Counted from the stretch's first letter, positions 8,986 through 17,941 are shown. The stretch: DNA of 64,000 nt from Labrenzia sp. THAF82 (GCF_009363435.1 NZ_CP045354.1:5050501-5114500); one strand, 5' to 3'. The notes: generated from the letters alone by a model not told the origin. Numbers and translations: made by a program.

Positions 8986-11198
8986 GTCGCTCCCTTCATT
9001 TCGATGTGTTTGCGACGCCCGATCTGTACACGGCCAACCAGCAACTGCAGCAGACCGACGGCTGCCAGCATGACGAAGATCAGTGTCGTGGAATAGGCAA
9101 TGGCAAGACCGTAGTCGTTGTTTTCAACGCGCCCGATAATGTAGCTGGTCGCCATGTCATACTCGGCGGACACCAGGAATATGACCGCGGAAATGGCGGT
9201 CATCGCCCGCACGAAACTGTAGACCAAAGCGGCCAGGATTGCGGGCCGCAACAAGGGCAGTATCACTCGTCGGAAGGTTTGCCATGAGTTGGCTCCAAGC
9301 GTGAGTGAGCTCTCGTCAAGCGACTTGTCGATCTGCGACATGCTTGCAATCCCTGCACGCACGCCGACCGGCATGTTCCTGAAGATGAAACTCACGACGA
9401 GAATAATACCCGTTCCGGTGATTTCTATTGGAGGAACGTTGAATGCCAGAATGTAACTCACCCCGATAACGGTGCCGGGAATGGCAAAGGACAGCATGGT
9501 GCCGAACTCGAAGGAGTTCTTGCCGGCGAAATTCTGCCGTGTCAGCAGATAGGCCGTCACCAATCCAACGGCCGCCGTCAGCGGTGCCGCAATGGCTGCT
9601 ATCGTTATCGTCGTCCAGAAACTGTCCCAGGCAGCCCCGGTCCAGCGTATCCCTTCTTCAGCAAACCGAACCGAAAACGCCGTCACATAGTGTTTGAACG
9701 TCAGAGAATTGTTGACACCCCACAGTTCAACAACACTGCCATAAATGATCATCGCATAGACCACGGCGGTGAACGCGGCCCAGGCAAGCGCAATGCTCAG
9801 AACAGGAACTGCAAGGCCTTTGGGCATAAGCGGATGCACTCCTGCATCTCCCTTGCCTGAGACGGTCGTATAGCTCTTTTTTCCCAGCCAGGCTCGTTGG
9901 GCGTAGAAAGCCGAGAGCGTGAAAAAGAGCAGAACCATTGCGAGAACCGCAGCACGCCCCTGATCGTATTGTGCACCGACAATGGCAAAGAAAATCTCGG
10001 TCGACAAAACATCGAAGTTTCCGCCCAGAACCAGCGGATTGCCGAAATCGGCCATGCTTTCGATGAAACCAAGCAGAAACGCGTTTGCAAGCCCGGGACG
10101 CATCAGCGGCAAGGAAACCGTTCTGAAGGTCTGCCAACGGTTTGCCCGAAGGGTCTGCGCTGCTTCTTCCATTGAGGGGGAAACCCCTTCAACGACACCG
10201 ATGAGGACCAGAAAGGCAATCGGCGTGAAGGCCAGCGTCTGGGCAATAAGCACGCCGGGCAGGCCGTACAGCCAACGCGTCGGCTGCACACCAAACAATT
10301 CAGATATATAGACCGTAACCGTACCGGAAAGTCCAAACAGCAATATGAGCGCAAGGCCAATGACGAAAGGTGGCGTGATGATCGGCAGCACCGTAAGCGC
10401 CCGCATCACTCGTTTGTAACGGAAGCCTGAACGTGTCACGACGAGCGCAAATGCCAGGCCCAAAAGCGTTGTGATCAATCCAACCAGAACGGCAAGGAAA
10501 AGGGAGTTCCATGCAGCTCCGCAACGCGCACCGGCCAGGCAGCCGAGGCCCCAAATCCGGTCGTCGAAGAACTTGTCGAAAAAAACCAAAATCGAGTAAG
10601 CGCCGTCGTCTGTGACGAAGGCAGCAAACAACATTTTCGCAATCGGAAAGAAGACAAATGCCGTGACAATCGCGATGACGCCGCCAATTGCACTGACGAC
10701 AAAGACATCTCCGTTGACAGCGCCGCGTGCGGCGATGCCTTGCGTCAGCAGAAACAGGTAGGCAGACGCGCACAGCATTGCGCCATATCCCATGCCAAAC
10801 TGCCGATCGTCCAACGGACCGAAAGCCGCATTCATCCATTCGAAATTGTATCCGCGGATACCAATGGAAAAGCCTTGGGCAATCATCCACGCAAAGCCTA
10901 TTGCGCCGGCAAGCACAAGCAAACGGGAGTAGGTCGGATCCGACTTTGAGCACCGCAATGCAAACAGCGGAAGCACCAGCGGGATCAAGAGGGGGCCCAG
11001 CCATAGCTTTTCGCCTTGCGCGATCAAAAACGCGGCAGGCGCGTAGTCCTCGTCGAACGGGTAGCCGTCGATCAGCCATTCGAACGACCAAAAACCGTCC
11101 TCGATGCCGTACCAGGGCAGCAGACAGAAGCCCACCCACCCGGCAATGATCCAAAAGATCAGAACCGGGGGAGCTTTATTTGGTTTGGTCAAAGTCAC
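8982..11198 (-). CDS. ABC transporter permease, two fused inner-membrane domains (FbpB-like)
   Basis: The 738-residue permease carries two copies of the binding-protein-dependent transport domain, one at roughly residues 230-430 and one at 530-725. Each has an EAA-type loop (SPSMEEAAQTLRANRWQTFR and DKSLDESSLTLGANSWQTFR), which contacts the ATPase. About 200 N-terminal residues add four or five extra spans. The start is a GTG placed directly after the TAA of the binding protein. The fused arrangement is common in Fe(III)/thiamine/phosphonate-type importers, where one polypeptide forms the whole membrane channel. Confidence 0.92.
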   Translation of the reverse strand: MTLTKPNKAPPVLIFWIIAGWVGFCLLPWYGIEDGFWSFEWLIDGYPFDEDYAPAAFLIAQGEKLWLGPLLIPLVLPLFALRCSKSDPTYSRLLVLAGAIGFAWMIAQGFSIGIRGYNFEWMNAAFGPLDDRQFGMGYGAMLCASAYLFLLTQGIAARGAVNGDVFVVSAIGGVIAIVTAFVFFPIAKMLFAAFVTDDGAYSILVFFDKFFDDRIWGLGCLAGARCGAAWNSLFLAVLVGLITTLLGLAFALVVTRSGFRYKRVMRALTVLPIITPPFVIGLALILLFGLSGTVTVYISELFGVQPTRWLYGLPGVLIAQTLAFTPIAFLVLIGVVEGVSPSMEEAAQTLRANRWQTFRTVSLPLMRPGLANAFLLGFIESMADFGNPLVLGGNFDVLSTEIFFAIVGAQYDQGRAAVLAMVLLFFTLSAFYAQRAWLGKKSYTTVSGKGDAGVHPLMPKGLAVPVLSIALAWAAFTAVVYAMIIYGSVVELWGVNNSLTFKHYVTAFSVRFAEEGIRWTGAAWDSFWTTITIAAIAAPLTAAVGLVTAYLLTRQNFAGKNSFEFGTMLSFAIPGTVIGVSYILAFNVPPIEITGTGIILVVSFIFRNMPVGVRAGIASMSQIDKSLDESSLTLGANSWQTFRRVILPLLRPAILAALVYSFVRAMTAISAVIFLVSAEYDMATSYIIGRVENNDYGLAIAYSTTLIFVMLAAVGLLQLLVGRVQIGRRKHIEMKGAT

Positions 11199-12224
11199 TT
11201 ACTGCGGCAGCGTGGAGACGTCCTCGTCCCATTTCTGCAAAAGGCGTTTGCGCTCATCGGACGACCCATATTTCTTGAAGTCGTAGTCGATCAGCTTGAT
11301 CTGGCTCATGTCAGGAGCACTTTCCGAAGTTTCCGCGCCTTTGTTGGACGGAACCTGGAACGCATTGACCTCGAGCGCAAGGTTCTGTGCCTCTGGGCTC
11401 AAAGCCCAATCGTAAAACTTCTTCGCCTCATCCATGTTCCGGGCGCCATCGATGATCGACATGGAGCCAATCTCGTAGCCAGTTCCCTCGCATGGTGCCA
11501 CGACTTTCACAGGGAAACCGGAGACAGCCTGCTTGACGGCGTCATGCATGAAGACGATACCGATGGTGTTTTCTCCGCGACCCGCAGCCTTGATCGGAGC
11601 GGAACCCGACTTTGTGTACTGGTTGATGTTGGCGTGGAGACCCTTCATGAATTCAAAGCCCTCGTCCTCACCGAATATCTGAACCATGGACGCAAGCGTC
11701 GTATAGGCAGTGCCTGACGAATTCGGGTTCGCCATCTGGACATGGCCTTTGTACTCGGGCTTCAGGAGGTCCTTCCAACATGCCGGCTCCGGCAGATTGT
11801 TCGCCGCCAGCAGATCACTGTTGTAGCCGTATCCGAGTGCACCGGAATAAATTCCGATTGTCCGGTTTCCTGCGCTTTCAGCCTGGCTAATCGCCCAATC
11901 ATGCAGCTGGTCGCGCATGGGAGAAACATATTCTGCGGTCAGGCCCTCTTCAGCGGCCTGCAAATGCGGATCACCGGTTCCACCCCACCAAACGTCTCCT
12001 TTTGGATTGGAAGACTCGGCGCGGATCTGTGCGAAGGTTTCGCCCGATGACTTGCGTGTCATATTGACGTCGATGCCGGTTGCATCTTCAAAACTGCGCG
12101 CCATCAACTGGCACCAATCCTCCTGCGCACTGCAATAAAGAGTGAGCTTGTCGGCGTGAGCCATTGATGCGCTGGCTGCGAACGCTACAAGTGACCCTGC
12201 GAAGACTGCGGCTTTTCTGTTCAT
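11199..12224 (-). CDS. ABC transporter periplasmic substrate-binding protein (FbpA/PotD-like)
   Basis: The 341-residue protein has a clean signal peptide (MNRKAAVFAGSLVAFAASAS then MAHA, cleavage after AHA) and a class-II binding-protein fold starting DKLTLYCSAQEDWC. The ATG at 12224 has GGGAGG nine bases upstream. The longer reading from 12317 adds charged residues in front of the signal peptide and is rejected. The body resembles Fe(III), thiamine and phosphoglycerate-type binding proteins (GKPxGDVWWGGT-like segment), but the consecutive Tyr pair that holds iron in classical FbpA is absent. Three internal Cys residues are present. It is the first gene of the importer operon. Confidence 0.88.
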   Translation of the reverse strand: MNRKAAVFAGSLVAFAASASMAHADKLTLYCSAQEDWCQLMARSFEDATGIDVNMTRKSSGETFAQIRAESSNPKGDVWWGGTGDPHLQAAEEGLTAEYVSPMRDQLHDWAISQAESAGNRTIGIYSGALGYGYNSDLLAANNLPEPACWKDLLKPEYKGHVQMANPNSSGTAYTTLASMVQIFGEDEGFEFMKGLHANINQYTKSGSAPIKAAGRGENTIGIVFMHDAVKQAVSGFPVKVVAPCEGTGYEIGSMSIIDGARNMDEAKKFYDWALSPEAQNLALEVNAFQVPSNKGAETSESAPDMSQIKLIDYDFKKYGSSDERKRLLQKWDEDVSTLPQ

Positions 12225-12339
12225 TCCTGTTCCTCCCTGAACATTATGTTCCAACCGGTTTTCCGGCTTTCTTTTGCACCCCATTTTCGTTTCACGACGT
12301 CTCTTGGGGCAAGGCAAGCACCACTCTGGCTCAATATTC

Positions 12340-12355
12340 CCGCAGTTTGCTGCGG
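12340..12355. promoter_or_regulatory. Inverted repeat upstream of ABC importer operon
   Basis: CCGCAG and CTGCGG flank TTTG, giving a perfect 6-base inverted repeat 116 bases upstream of the binding-protein start. It could be an operator or a short hairpin. No regulator is assigned. Confidence 0.3.
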
Positions 12356-12387
12356 TAAAACCGATACTGCGGTCCGCTTGCAGGCAA

Positions 12388-12402
12388 TTGGGCAGTGCCC
12401 AA
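12388..12402. promoter_or_regulatory. Second inverted repeat upstream of ABC importer operon
   Basis: TTGGGC and GCCCAA flank AGT, a perfect 6-base inverted repeat with a 3-base centre, 164 bases before the binding-protein start. The tight spacing suits a dimeric regulator. The function is inferred only from position. Confidence 0.3.
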
Positions 12403-13143
12403 CTGTGTGATCATTCTCCTTGTTTGTCAGGCAGTCCCCTTGGCACCGGGCAGTACCTGGGCTTCCAAAACCATCATGTTCGAACACCCAGGCAACATGG
12501 AATTCTTGCGGAATTCCCTGCATCGGCCCTTGTTGGCTTCCTCCCGGCTATCGTTGCCCGAACGAGCAATTCAACCTCCACCGGCCGTCAGGTCTCTCCC
12601 TGTTTTTTACGCTACACCCCTTTGGCTTCTCCCTTGTCATCCGTCCCGGAAACCGACGCTTCAGAGGTGACGTTGTTGTTCAATCGCTTTGGATGCATCG
12701 CTGATCTCAGAATCCCGACACCATCGGCGACAGGCACATCCTACCGTCATCGATTATCAGCACCAGCTTGAAGCCTTTGCAACTAAATTCATCCAAAACA
12801 CTGAGTTTCTTAGAAAAAAAAGATTAGTAAGCAAAATACATGCGCCAGATCACAGTACCAGAAGATGAGTTCGTCACGGACTGACACCCGGCAGTTGGTA
12901 AGGCCGTCGACCGTATTGCACGCAGGTTCAGTTGATTGAGCGCTACGTCTAAACGCCTTGAATGGCAATCAGGCGAATGAGCCGACTGTTTGATTGCAGG
13001 GTGCATGACTTCAAAGAAGCACGCCCATCTCGAGAGTGGTTCAGTAAACCTCTACCTAACCTAGGCAAGGGTCTCCATCTCCAAGGCCAGGCACGCCCTA
13101 CCAACCTTCTTTGTTTCCCTGGCAATTCCTGACAAGGGTTTGC

Positions 13144-14115
13144 TCAGCCGGTTTTCGCTCCCTCAAGCCTGTACATGTGCTGAAAGAAGGCGTTGTCAGA
13201 CAGTCGACGCAGCAATGCGGCAATGAGGGCCGTTGCGACAATGGCGAAACAAAGCCGACCGACCAAGACACCGTAGACGTCCGCGCCCAGAGCAATCATC
13301 AAAAGCGTGTCTTCAATGACGCTGTGCGCAAACCCCATAAACACGCAGGACACAAAAACCTGCCGAGGTGACACCGCGCCTGATCGCGCTTCCCGGATCA
13401 ACAGGCCCGCACCATAAGAGATGCCCAAAAACAAACCGACGGCAGTCAGGTAGCCTGCCTCGCCGCGAATGCCCGCAAGGCGCAAAACAGGCGACAAGGC
13501 CGACATGATCCAAGCCAGAACCCCGGTCATTTTCAAGACCTCCAGGAGCCAGAAAAGAGCAACGAGCACGACCAGCATCCAGATCATGGTCTGGGCGAAT
13601 CCGAAGAAAAATTCGAGCCAGTCCGGTGTGGTGCTTAAGGGTATCCAGGCCGGTGCGACGGGTGCGGACAGCCATCCTGTCATTTCCAGAACCGTATGCA
13701 ACAGAACGGCGTAGAGGAGTCCTCCCAGGATGCGCAAAGTTGTCGTGACGGCCATGCCGGGGCCGGCCATCTGAATGATTTTCTGTTCAACCGGCAGCCC
13801 ATGTGCAAACAGAACAAGTGAGGAAAAGATGGTGACGTCGGCAACACTCAAGGATGAGATGGGCACCAGCGTGAAGAGAAGCGGCACCGCCCCCCAAATC
13901 CCGACCAGCATCGCGGTCAGCCAAGCCAGGCCAAGCTCTGATGGGAGGCCGACAAGGTTCATAACCGGAGCAAAGATCGGCGCGACCATTTCAATCACTC
14001 CCAGTCTGGAGAGCAACTCGGCAGCGATCGTTATAGGTATCATTATGCGCGCCAGGACCCAGTAGATCTCAATAGGTTCAAGCGTTTTTCGAAAAATTTT
14101 GACGATGACGGACAT
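13144..14115 (-). CDS. Nucleoside-recognition (Gate) domain integral membrane protein
   Basis: The 323-residue, largely hydrophobic protein has two repeats of the nucleoside-recognition/Gate pattern. It includes LVGLPSELGLAWLTAMLVGI in the first half and AGIRGEAGYLTAVGLFLGIS in the second, the paired Gly-rich segments found in spore-maturation-like and YjiH-like proteins. Roughly eight to nine spans are predicted by eye. Transport of a nucleoside or related small molecule is likely for the family, but the substrate is unknown. The ATG has GGAG upstream. The gene is divergent from an Lrp-type regulator across a palindrome, which suggests that regulator controls it. Confidence 0.78.
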   Translation of the reverse strand: MSVIVKIFRKTLEPIEIYWVLARIMIPITIAAELLSRLGVIEMVAPIFAPVMNLVGLPSELGLAWLTAMLVGIWGAVPLLFTLVPISSLSVADVTIFSSLVLFAHGLPVEQKIIQMAGPGMAVTTTLRILGGLLYAVLLHTVLEMTGWLSAPVAPAWIPLSTTPDWLEFFFGFAQTMIWMLVVLVALFWLLEVLKMTGVLAWIMSALSPVLRLAGIRGEAGYLTAVGLFLGISYGAGLLIREARSGAVSPRQVFVSCVFMGFAHSVIEDTLLMIALGADVYGVLVGRLCFAIVATALIAALLRRLSDNAFFQHMYRLEGAKTG

Positions 14116-14185
14116 CCAAAGCTCCTAAACAGTTGCCTCAGTCCTAGCTTGGCTCACTTCGAATTTGTGGTCTAAAATTGCATTT

Positions 14186-14206
14186 CTTTGCAATTTTATT
14201 GCAAAG
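14186..14206. promoter_or_regulatory. Perfect palindrome between divergent transporter and Lrp genes
   Basis: Nine-base arms CTTTGCAAT and ATTGCAAAG are separated by three T, with no mismatch. A half-site-like AAATTGCAT lies just before it. The element lies 71 bases from the membrane-protein start and 27 bases from the Lrp start. AT-rich palindromes of this kind are the usual binding sites of Lrp/AsnC proteins, so autoregulation and control of the divergent gene are inferred. Confidence 0.6.
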
Positions 14207-14232
14207 ACAAATCAGATGAATAGGCTTTTCCG

Positions 14233-14685
14233 ATGGACCGAATAGACCGCAAAATTTTGAACTTCATGCAGCTCGATGCTTCGCGCACGAATGTGGAATT
14301 GGCCGACAAGGTCGGCCTCTCACCTTCTTCGTGTCTACGCCGTGTACAGCGACTTAGAAAAAATGGCTTTATCGACCGCGTGGTTGCCATCTTAAACCCC
14401 GCCAAAGCTGGACGGGTCATCAAGGCAATTGTTACCGTTGAACTGAAACTGCATGGCGAACAGCACATGCGCCGTTTTCTGGACATCGTGACAAAAGAAG
14501 AAGCTGTCTCCAACGCTTACGCAGTTACAGGCGCAAGCGATGTCGTCCTGATGCTGCGATTGCAGGACATGGAAGAATATGACCGACTGTGCGAGCGTCT
14601 GTTTCGCGACCAAAGCAACGTCGCCCGCTTCTTTACAATGGTGGTCATCAAGTCTGCCAAAGAGGAAACCGCCTTAAGCCTCTGA
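14233..14685 (+). CDS. Lrp/AsnC-family transcriptional regulator
   Basis: The 150-residue protein has the standard Lrp layout. An N-terminal helix-turn-helix (MDRIDRKILNFMQLDASRTN, then VELADKVGLSPSSCLRRVQRL) precedes an RAM ligand-binding domain with the GASDVVLMLRL strand and a C-terminal FTMVVIKSAKEET segment. Such proteins bind DNA as dimers to octamers and respond to amino acids or related compounds. It is divergent from the nucleoside-recognition protein with a perfect palindrome between them, so local control is likely. The effector is not readable. Confidence 0.92.
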   Translation: MDRIDRKILNFMQLDASRTNVELADKVGLSPSSCLRRVQRLRKNGFIDRVVAILNPAKAGRVIKAIVTVELKLHGEQHMRRFLDIVTKEEAVSNAYAVTGASDVVLMLRLQDMEEYDRLCERLFRDQSNVARFFTMVVIKSAKEETALSL

Positions 14686-14692
14686 AAGGTCT

Positions 14693-15168
14693 TCATCGGG
14701 AAGATGGTCTTATCCAGCGATGTTCTATATCGACGAGGCTCACTCCATCCTCGTAGTGCTCGGTCTCTCGGGACACTTCAACAAGCCCCTCACGGCGATA
14801 GAACTTTCGCGCCCTCGTATTCAATTCATAAGCCCAAACGGTGATCCATTCGCGATTTTCCTTTGCCAGATCCCGCAGCTTCTTTCCCACACCTAGCCGC
14901 CTCGCATCTCTTGCAACGTAGAGCGCACCGATGTTGTCCTCCTCCCGAACACAAAATCCGACAATGTGCGCGTCTATTTCCGCGACCCAGACACAATCCT
15001 TCCCGAACCTTTCACGCCAATAGGCCGTCATGGGCTCAAGGTCATCCACTTTTGTCATCCAAGGAGTGTCGGCGCTCCATTCCCGAATGATCCGCCCCGA
15101 ATGATCCGCGCGCAGGAGGCCGCATCGGCGGGCTTGCCGCCGCGATAATCAAAACTGTCCGCGACCAT
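14693..15168 (-). pseudogene. GNAT-family N-acetyltransferase, frameshifted by a 14-base tandem duplication
   Basis: From the ATG at 15168 the frame reads MVADSFDYRGGKPADAASCA, a good GNAT N-terminus, then leaves frame at a tandem duplication (15082-15108) and stops after 37 residues. The other frame resumes with IIREWSADTPW and continues as a normal acetyl-CoA-binding GNAT domain (ARDARRLGVGKKLRDLAKEN, then a NTRARKFYRREGL motif) to 14693. Removing one 14-base copy in silico restores a continuous reading frame of about 150 residues. An ATG at 15058 could give a 121-residue product, but it would lack the first strand and helix. As sequenced the gene is therefore broken or phase-off. Confidence 0.75.
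15082..15108. repeat. Tandem duplication, period 14 bases
   Basis: The 13-mer CCCGAATGATCCG occurs at 15082-15094 and again at 15096-15108, with one C between, giving a period of 14. Because 14 is not a multiple of three, it shifts the reading frame of the GNAT gene lying across it on the minus strand. Confidence 0.9.
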
Positions 15169-15476
15169 TGGACTATCTCTCACTTCCTGAAAAGTCGTTG
15201 CAATTCTTCTTCATCAACCCCAATCCATTTGCCAATTGCCTTCCATCAATGGTACCCAAAACCATTGCTCTTCGGGACGACCCGGCATCTCCAGAGCGCG
15301 CCAGGACGACCTGCCAAAAGGAAAGTTGTCATGGCTTGGTTCTTTCTTACCCTAAGTGGTTTTCGTTTTCTGGAATGGTCTTTCCAACGGAAGGCGATGT
15401 GTGATTGTTTTCATCGACTCTCGCCGAATGCGCATCCAAGGAGATGTAACGCGGCAAGCGTTCTGGAGGGGTAACC
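15169..15476. other. Intergenic region between GNAT pseudogene and hydrolase gene
   Basis: The 308 bases hold no frame I can support. A 46-codon hydrophobic frame beginning at 15331 (MAWFFLTLSGFRFLEW) ends just before the hydrolase, but it has no clear ribosome site. A strong site, GGAGGGG, lies at the right edge and belongs to the hydrolase gene. Confidence 0.5.
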
Positions 15477-16106
15477 ATGGTCAACACAGCAAAGCAAACT
15501 CGCAAGCTAATTGAAGGCCAACCGGCTCTGATCGTCATCGATATTCAGAAAAGCACATTTATCGATGCAAGTGAGGTTCGGTCGATCGACAATATGCCCG
15601 GCTACAAGGAGCGCATGCTGGCTGCACGAGAGGTCATCGATGCAGCGCACTTGGCGAACGTACCAGTGATCTTTGTCCAGGAAGTCCATCGGCCAGATCT
15701 GGTTGATTTCGGGCGGGAACTAGATGGAGACGAGGACATTCACTGTCTCGAAGGTGACCCAAGGACGGATATCGCAAAAGAAGAATTGGGGTTTCAAAAA
15801 GGCGATTATATCGTTCCAAAGCGCCGATATTCGGCCTTTTTCGGAACAGACTTTGAAATCCTTCTCCGGGGGTTGAAAGTAGATACTTTGCTGCTGTGCG
15901 GAGGGCTGACCGACGTTTGCATTCACTACACATTCGTAGATGGGCACCAGTCGGACTACTTCTGTCGCGTCATAGAAGATTGCGTTGCCGGGTCCTCACT
16001 GGAGGCACATGAAGCTGCACTGAAGGCAATGGAGTACCTTCAGTCGGGTGCGAGACAGTCAACAACGAACGTACTTGAAGCACTCAACCACCTTGGAGTT
16101 GGATAG
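15477..16106 (+). CDS. Isochorismatase-family cysteine hydrolase
   Basis: The 209-residue protein has the cysteine-hydrolase triad: Asp22 in LIVIDIQ, Lys115 in PKRRYSAF and Cys148 in GGLTDVCIH, the last following the characteristic cis-peptide region. The family includes isochorismatases, nicotinamidases, N-carbamoylsarcosine amidases, ureidoacrylate amidases and biuret hydrolases. The RYSAFFGTDFE stretch fits the amidase side better than isochorismatase, but the substrate is not identified. The ATG at 15477 follows an excellent GGAGGGG site. It is convergent with the orphan permease genes, with 36 bases between the stops. Confidence 0.87.
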   Translation: MVNTAKQTRKLIEGQPALIVIDIQKSTFIDASEVRSIDNMPGYKERMLAAREVIDAAHLANVPVIFVQEVHRPDLVDFGRELDGDEDIHCLEGDPRTDIAKEELGFQKGDYIVPKRRYSAFFGTDFEILLRGLKVDTLLLCGGLTDVCIHYTFVDGHQSDYFCRVIEDCVAGSSLEAHEAALKAMEYLQSGARQSTTNVLEALNHLGVG

Positions 16107-16142
16107 CCACCTTCGAAACACGCTTTCAATGGTCGGAACCCA

Positions 16143-16994
16143 CTATCCCTTGCTCGCGCCGAGCGTAAGCCCGGCCGTGAAGTGTTTTTGCATCAAAAAA
16201 AACAAAATGACCGGAGGTAAAGCAGCCAGGAGCGACGCGGCGGAAACCAGATGATGACGACTGACAAACTGTCCATTCAAGGACTGAATTGCAGCCGTGA
16301 TCGGGCGTGTGTCGTTGCTCTGCGTGAGTGACGTCGCCCAGAAAAAATCATTCCAGACAAACGTGAAGACAAGGATCATCATTGCGGCCAGAACCGGCTT
16401 GATCAATGGCAACACAATGCGCAAAAAAATCTGCCTTTCACCAACACCGTCCAGCCTTGCGGTTTCGATCAACTCGAACGGAAGTTCCTTGATGAAGTTT
16501 CGAGCCAGCAGCGTGCAGAAACCGGTTTGAAATGCGGCGTGAAACAAGACAAGCCCGGTCGCCGTGTCATAGAGCCCCGTCTCGAGAGCAAGGTTGCGGA
16601 TCGGGACAAGCAAGATTTGGAACGGAACAAAATTTCCAGCCAGAAAAAGCAAAAACACCGTCGCACCAATCCGGATCCGATGGATTGCAAGCGCATATCC
16701 CGCCAGAGTGGCAATGCAGACGGCCAAGAGCGCGCTAGGAACAGTGATTTTGATCGTGTTCAGGAAATGGGAGACAAAATCAGACTCAGTCAGGACAGCA
16801 CCATAGTTCTGAATAAGCTGGATCTCCGATGGCCAGCCCATAATGTTGCCGCGTGTGATATCGGCCTGTGAGCGAATTGAGGTCACAAACACCGCGAGTA
16901 TCGGCAGCAACCAGACGATAACGCAGACAGGCAGAAGCAGATTGTAGACGAGCCGTGAGACAGGCGACGCCTGTTTGATGGGTTTTGGAAACAT
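16143..16994 (-). CDS. ABC sugar-type transporter permease (MalG-like)
   Basis: The 283-residue protein has six spans and the EAA loop of MalG-type permeases (IETARLDGVGERQIFLRIVL then PLIKPVLAA). It starts three bases after the stop of the MalF-like gene, with GGAAG upstream. MalG/MalF pairs form the membrane channel of carbohydrate importers of the CUT1 type. Neither a binding protein nor an ATPase gene lies in this unit, which ends 36 bases from an unrelated convergent gene. The partner subunits must therefore be elsewhere or have been lost. Confidence 0.88.
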   Translation of the reverse strand: MFPKPIKQASPVSRLVYNLLLPVCVIVWLLPILAVFVTSIRSQADITRGNIMGWPSEIQLIQNYGAVLTESDFVSHFLNTIKITVPSALLAVCIATLAGYALAIHRIRIGATVFLLFLAGNFVPFQILLVPIRNLALETGLYDTATGLVLFHAAFQTGFCTLLARNFIKELPFELIETARLDGVGERQIFLRIVLPLIKPVLAAMMILVFTFVWNDFFWATSLTQSNDTRPITAAIQSLNGQFVSRHHLVSAASLLAALPPVILFFLMQKHFTAGLTLGASKG

Positions 16995-16997
16995 TGC

Positions 16998-17930
16998 CTA
17001 TTCTTCCGCCTCTGACTTGAGCGTTCGCCAGACGAAGATGCTGAGCACGGTCATGGTCAGCAGAAAGAGCACAACGGCAATGGCGGCTCCATATCCCTGG
17101 CGGGTTCCGTATTCAGACAGGGCCTGCTCATACATGAAATAGGAAAGCACCCGTGATGAGCCGTAAGGTCCGCCATCTGTCATGATGACGATGAGATCGT
17201 AAGATCGCAGGGCTCCTATGGCCGTCACAAGAAACGCAATGAACGTTGCTGAACGCAATTGCGGAAGAATAATGTAACGCAGCAGTTTCCATCCCTTTGC
17301 GTTGTCCAGTCTTGCCGCTTCGATCTGGTCCTGTGACAGATTGCAAAGACCGGTCAGGTAAATCAGGGCGCAAAAGGCCGTCTGGGGCCAAAGACCCGCT
17401 ACGATCAGGCCGAAATTGACGAGATCCGGGTCTCCCAGAATTGCAGGAGGTGTTGCTCCCAACCACTCCCAGAGTTTGCCGACCAATCCAAAACGGGGGT
17501 CGTAAAACCAGGTGAAAATCAGGCCGACAACGACTTGAGAGATGACAAATGGAAAGAAGAAGAGCGACCTGTAGAACCAAATTCCCGGAGCAGTCTGATT
17601 GACAAGTAGAGCGATCCCAAGCCCAGCCGGAAGCGCCAGCATAAAGAGGAGAAACCAGAGCAGCGTATTTTGAACAGACACATGGAACCGGGGATCTCCA
17701 AGAAGCTCAAGGTAGTTTGCCAGACCTACCCACTCAGCTTTGTTCGATGCGCTGAACAGATCCGCTCCTGTCATGTCGAAGAACGAAATCCAGATCGAAT
17801 GCGCGATGGGATAAAGAACAAGAACGGAAAATACCAGGATCGCAGGTGCCAGAAAAAAATAGGCTTTCACATTTCGTGGCACGGTGGGTAGTGATCTGAA
17901 AGACATCTGACGATCAGCGCGGGCAGCCAT
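16998..17930 (-). CDS. ABC sugar-type transporter permease (MalF/UgpA-like)
   Basis: The 310-residue protein starts MAARADRQMSFRSLP and has six spans and the MalF-type EAA loop (QIEAARLDNAKGWKLLRYII then LPQL). The alternative starts at 17972 and 17906 are less likely or equally weakly supported, since no strong ribosome site is visible. It pairs with the MalG-like protein downstream to form a carbohydrate-type channel. The upstream gene is a secreted esterase ending 11 bases away, so the three probably share a transcript. Confidence 0.87.
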   Translation of the reverse strand: MAARADRQMSFRSLPTVPRNVKAYFFLAPAILVFSVLVLYPIAHSIWISFFDMTGADLFSASNKAEWVGLANYLELLGDPRFHVSVQNTLLWFLLFMLALPAGLGIALLVNQTAPGIWFYRSLFFFPFVISQVVVGLIFTWFYDPRFGLVGKLWEWLGATPPAILGDPDLVNFGLIVAGLWPQTAFCALIYLTGLCNLSQDQIEAARLDNAKGWKLLRYIILPQLRSATFIAFLVTAIGALRSYDLIVIMTDGGPYGSSRVLSYFMYEQALSEYGTRQGYGAAIAVVLFLLTMTVLSIFVWRTLKSEAEE

Positions 17931-17941
17931 TGAGATATGAG

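Larger units (their letters stand above)
12225..13143. other. Intergenic region without recognisable gene
   Basis: About 0.9 kb separates the ABC operon start from the nucleoside-recognition gene. Frames of up to 165 codons exist on the plus strand (12274-12771), but they have Ser/Pro/Arg-rich compositions, no family motifs and no ribosome sites, so I do not call them. The part nearest the binding protein holds two inverted repeats listed separately and must contain the ABC operon promoter. The stretch 12780-12850 is AT-rich. The rest may be degraded coding DNA, but I cannot identify its origin. Confidence 0.5.

Noticed and set aside
12274..12771. 165-codon plus-strand frame in the ABC upstream region
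   Set aside because: Ser/Pro/Arg-rich composition, no family motif, no ribosome site; overlapping frames of similar quality exist on both strands.
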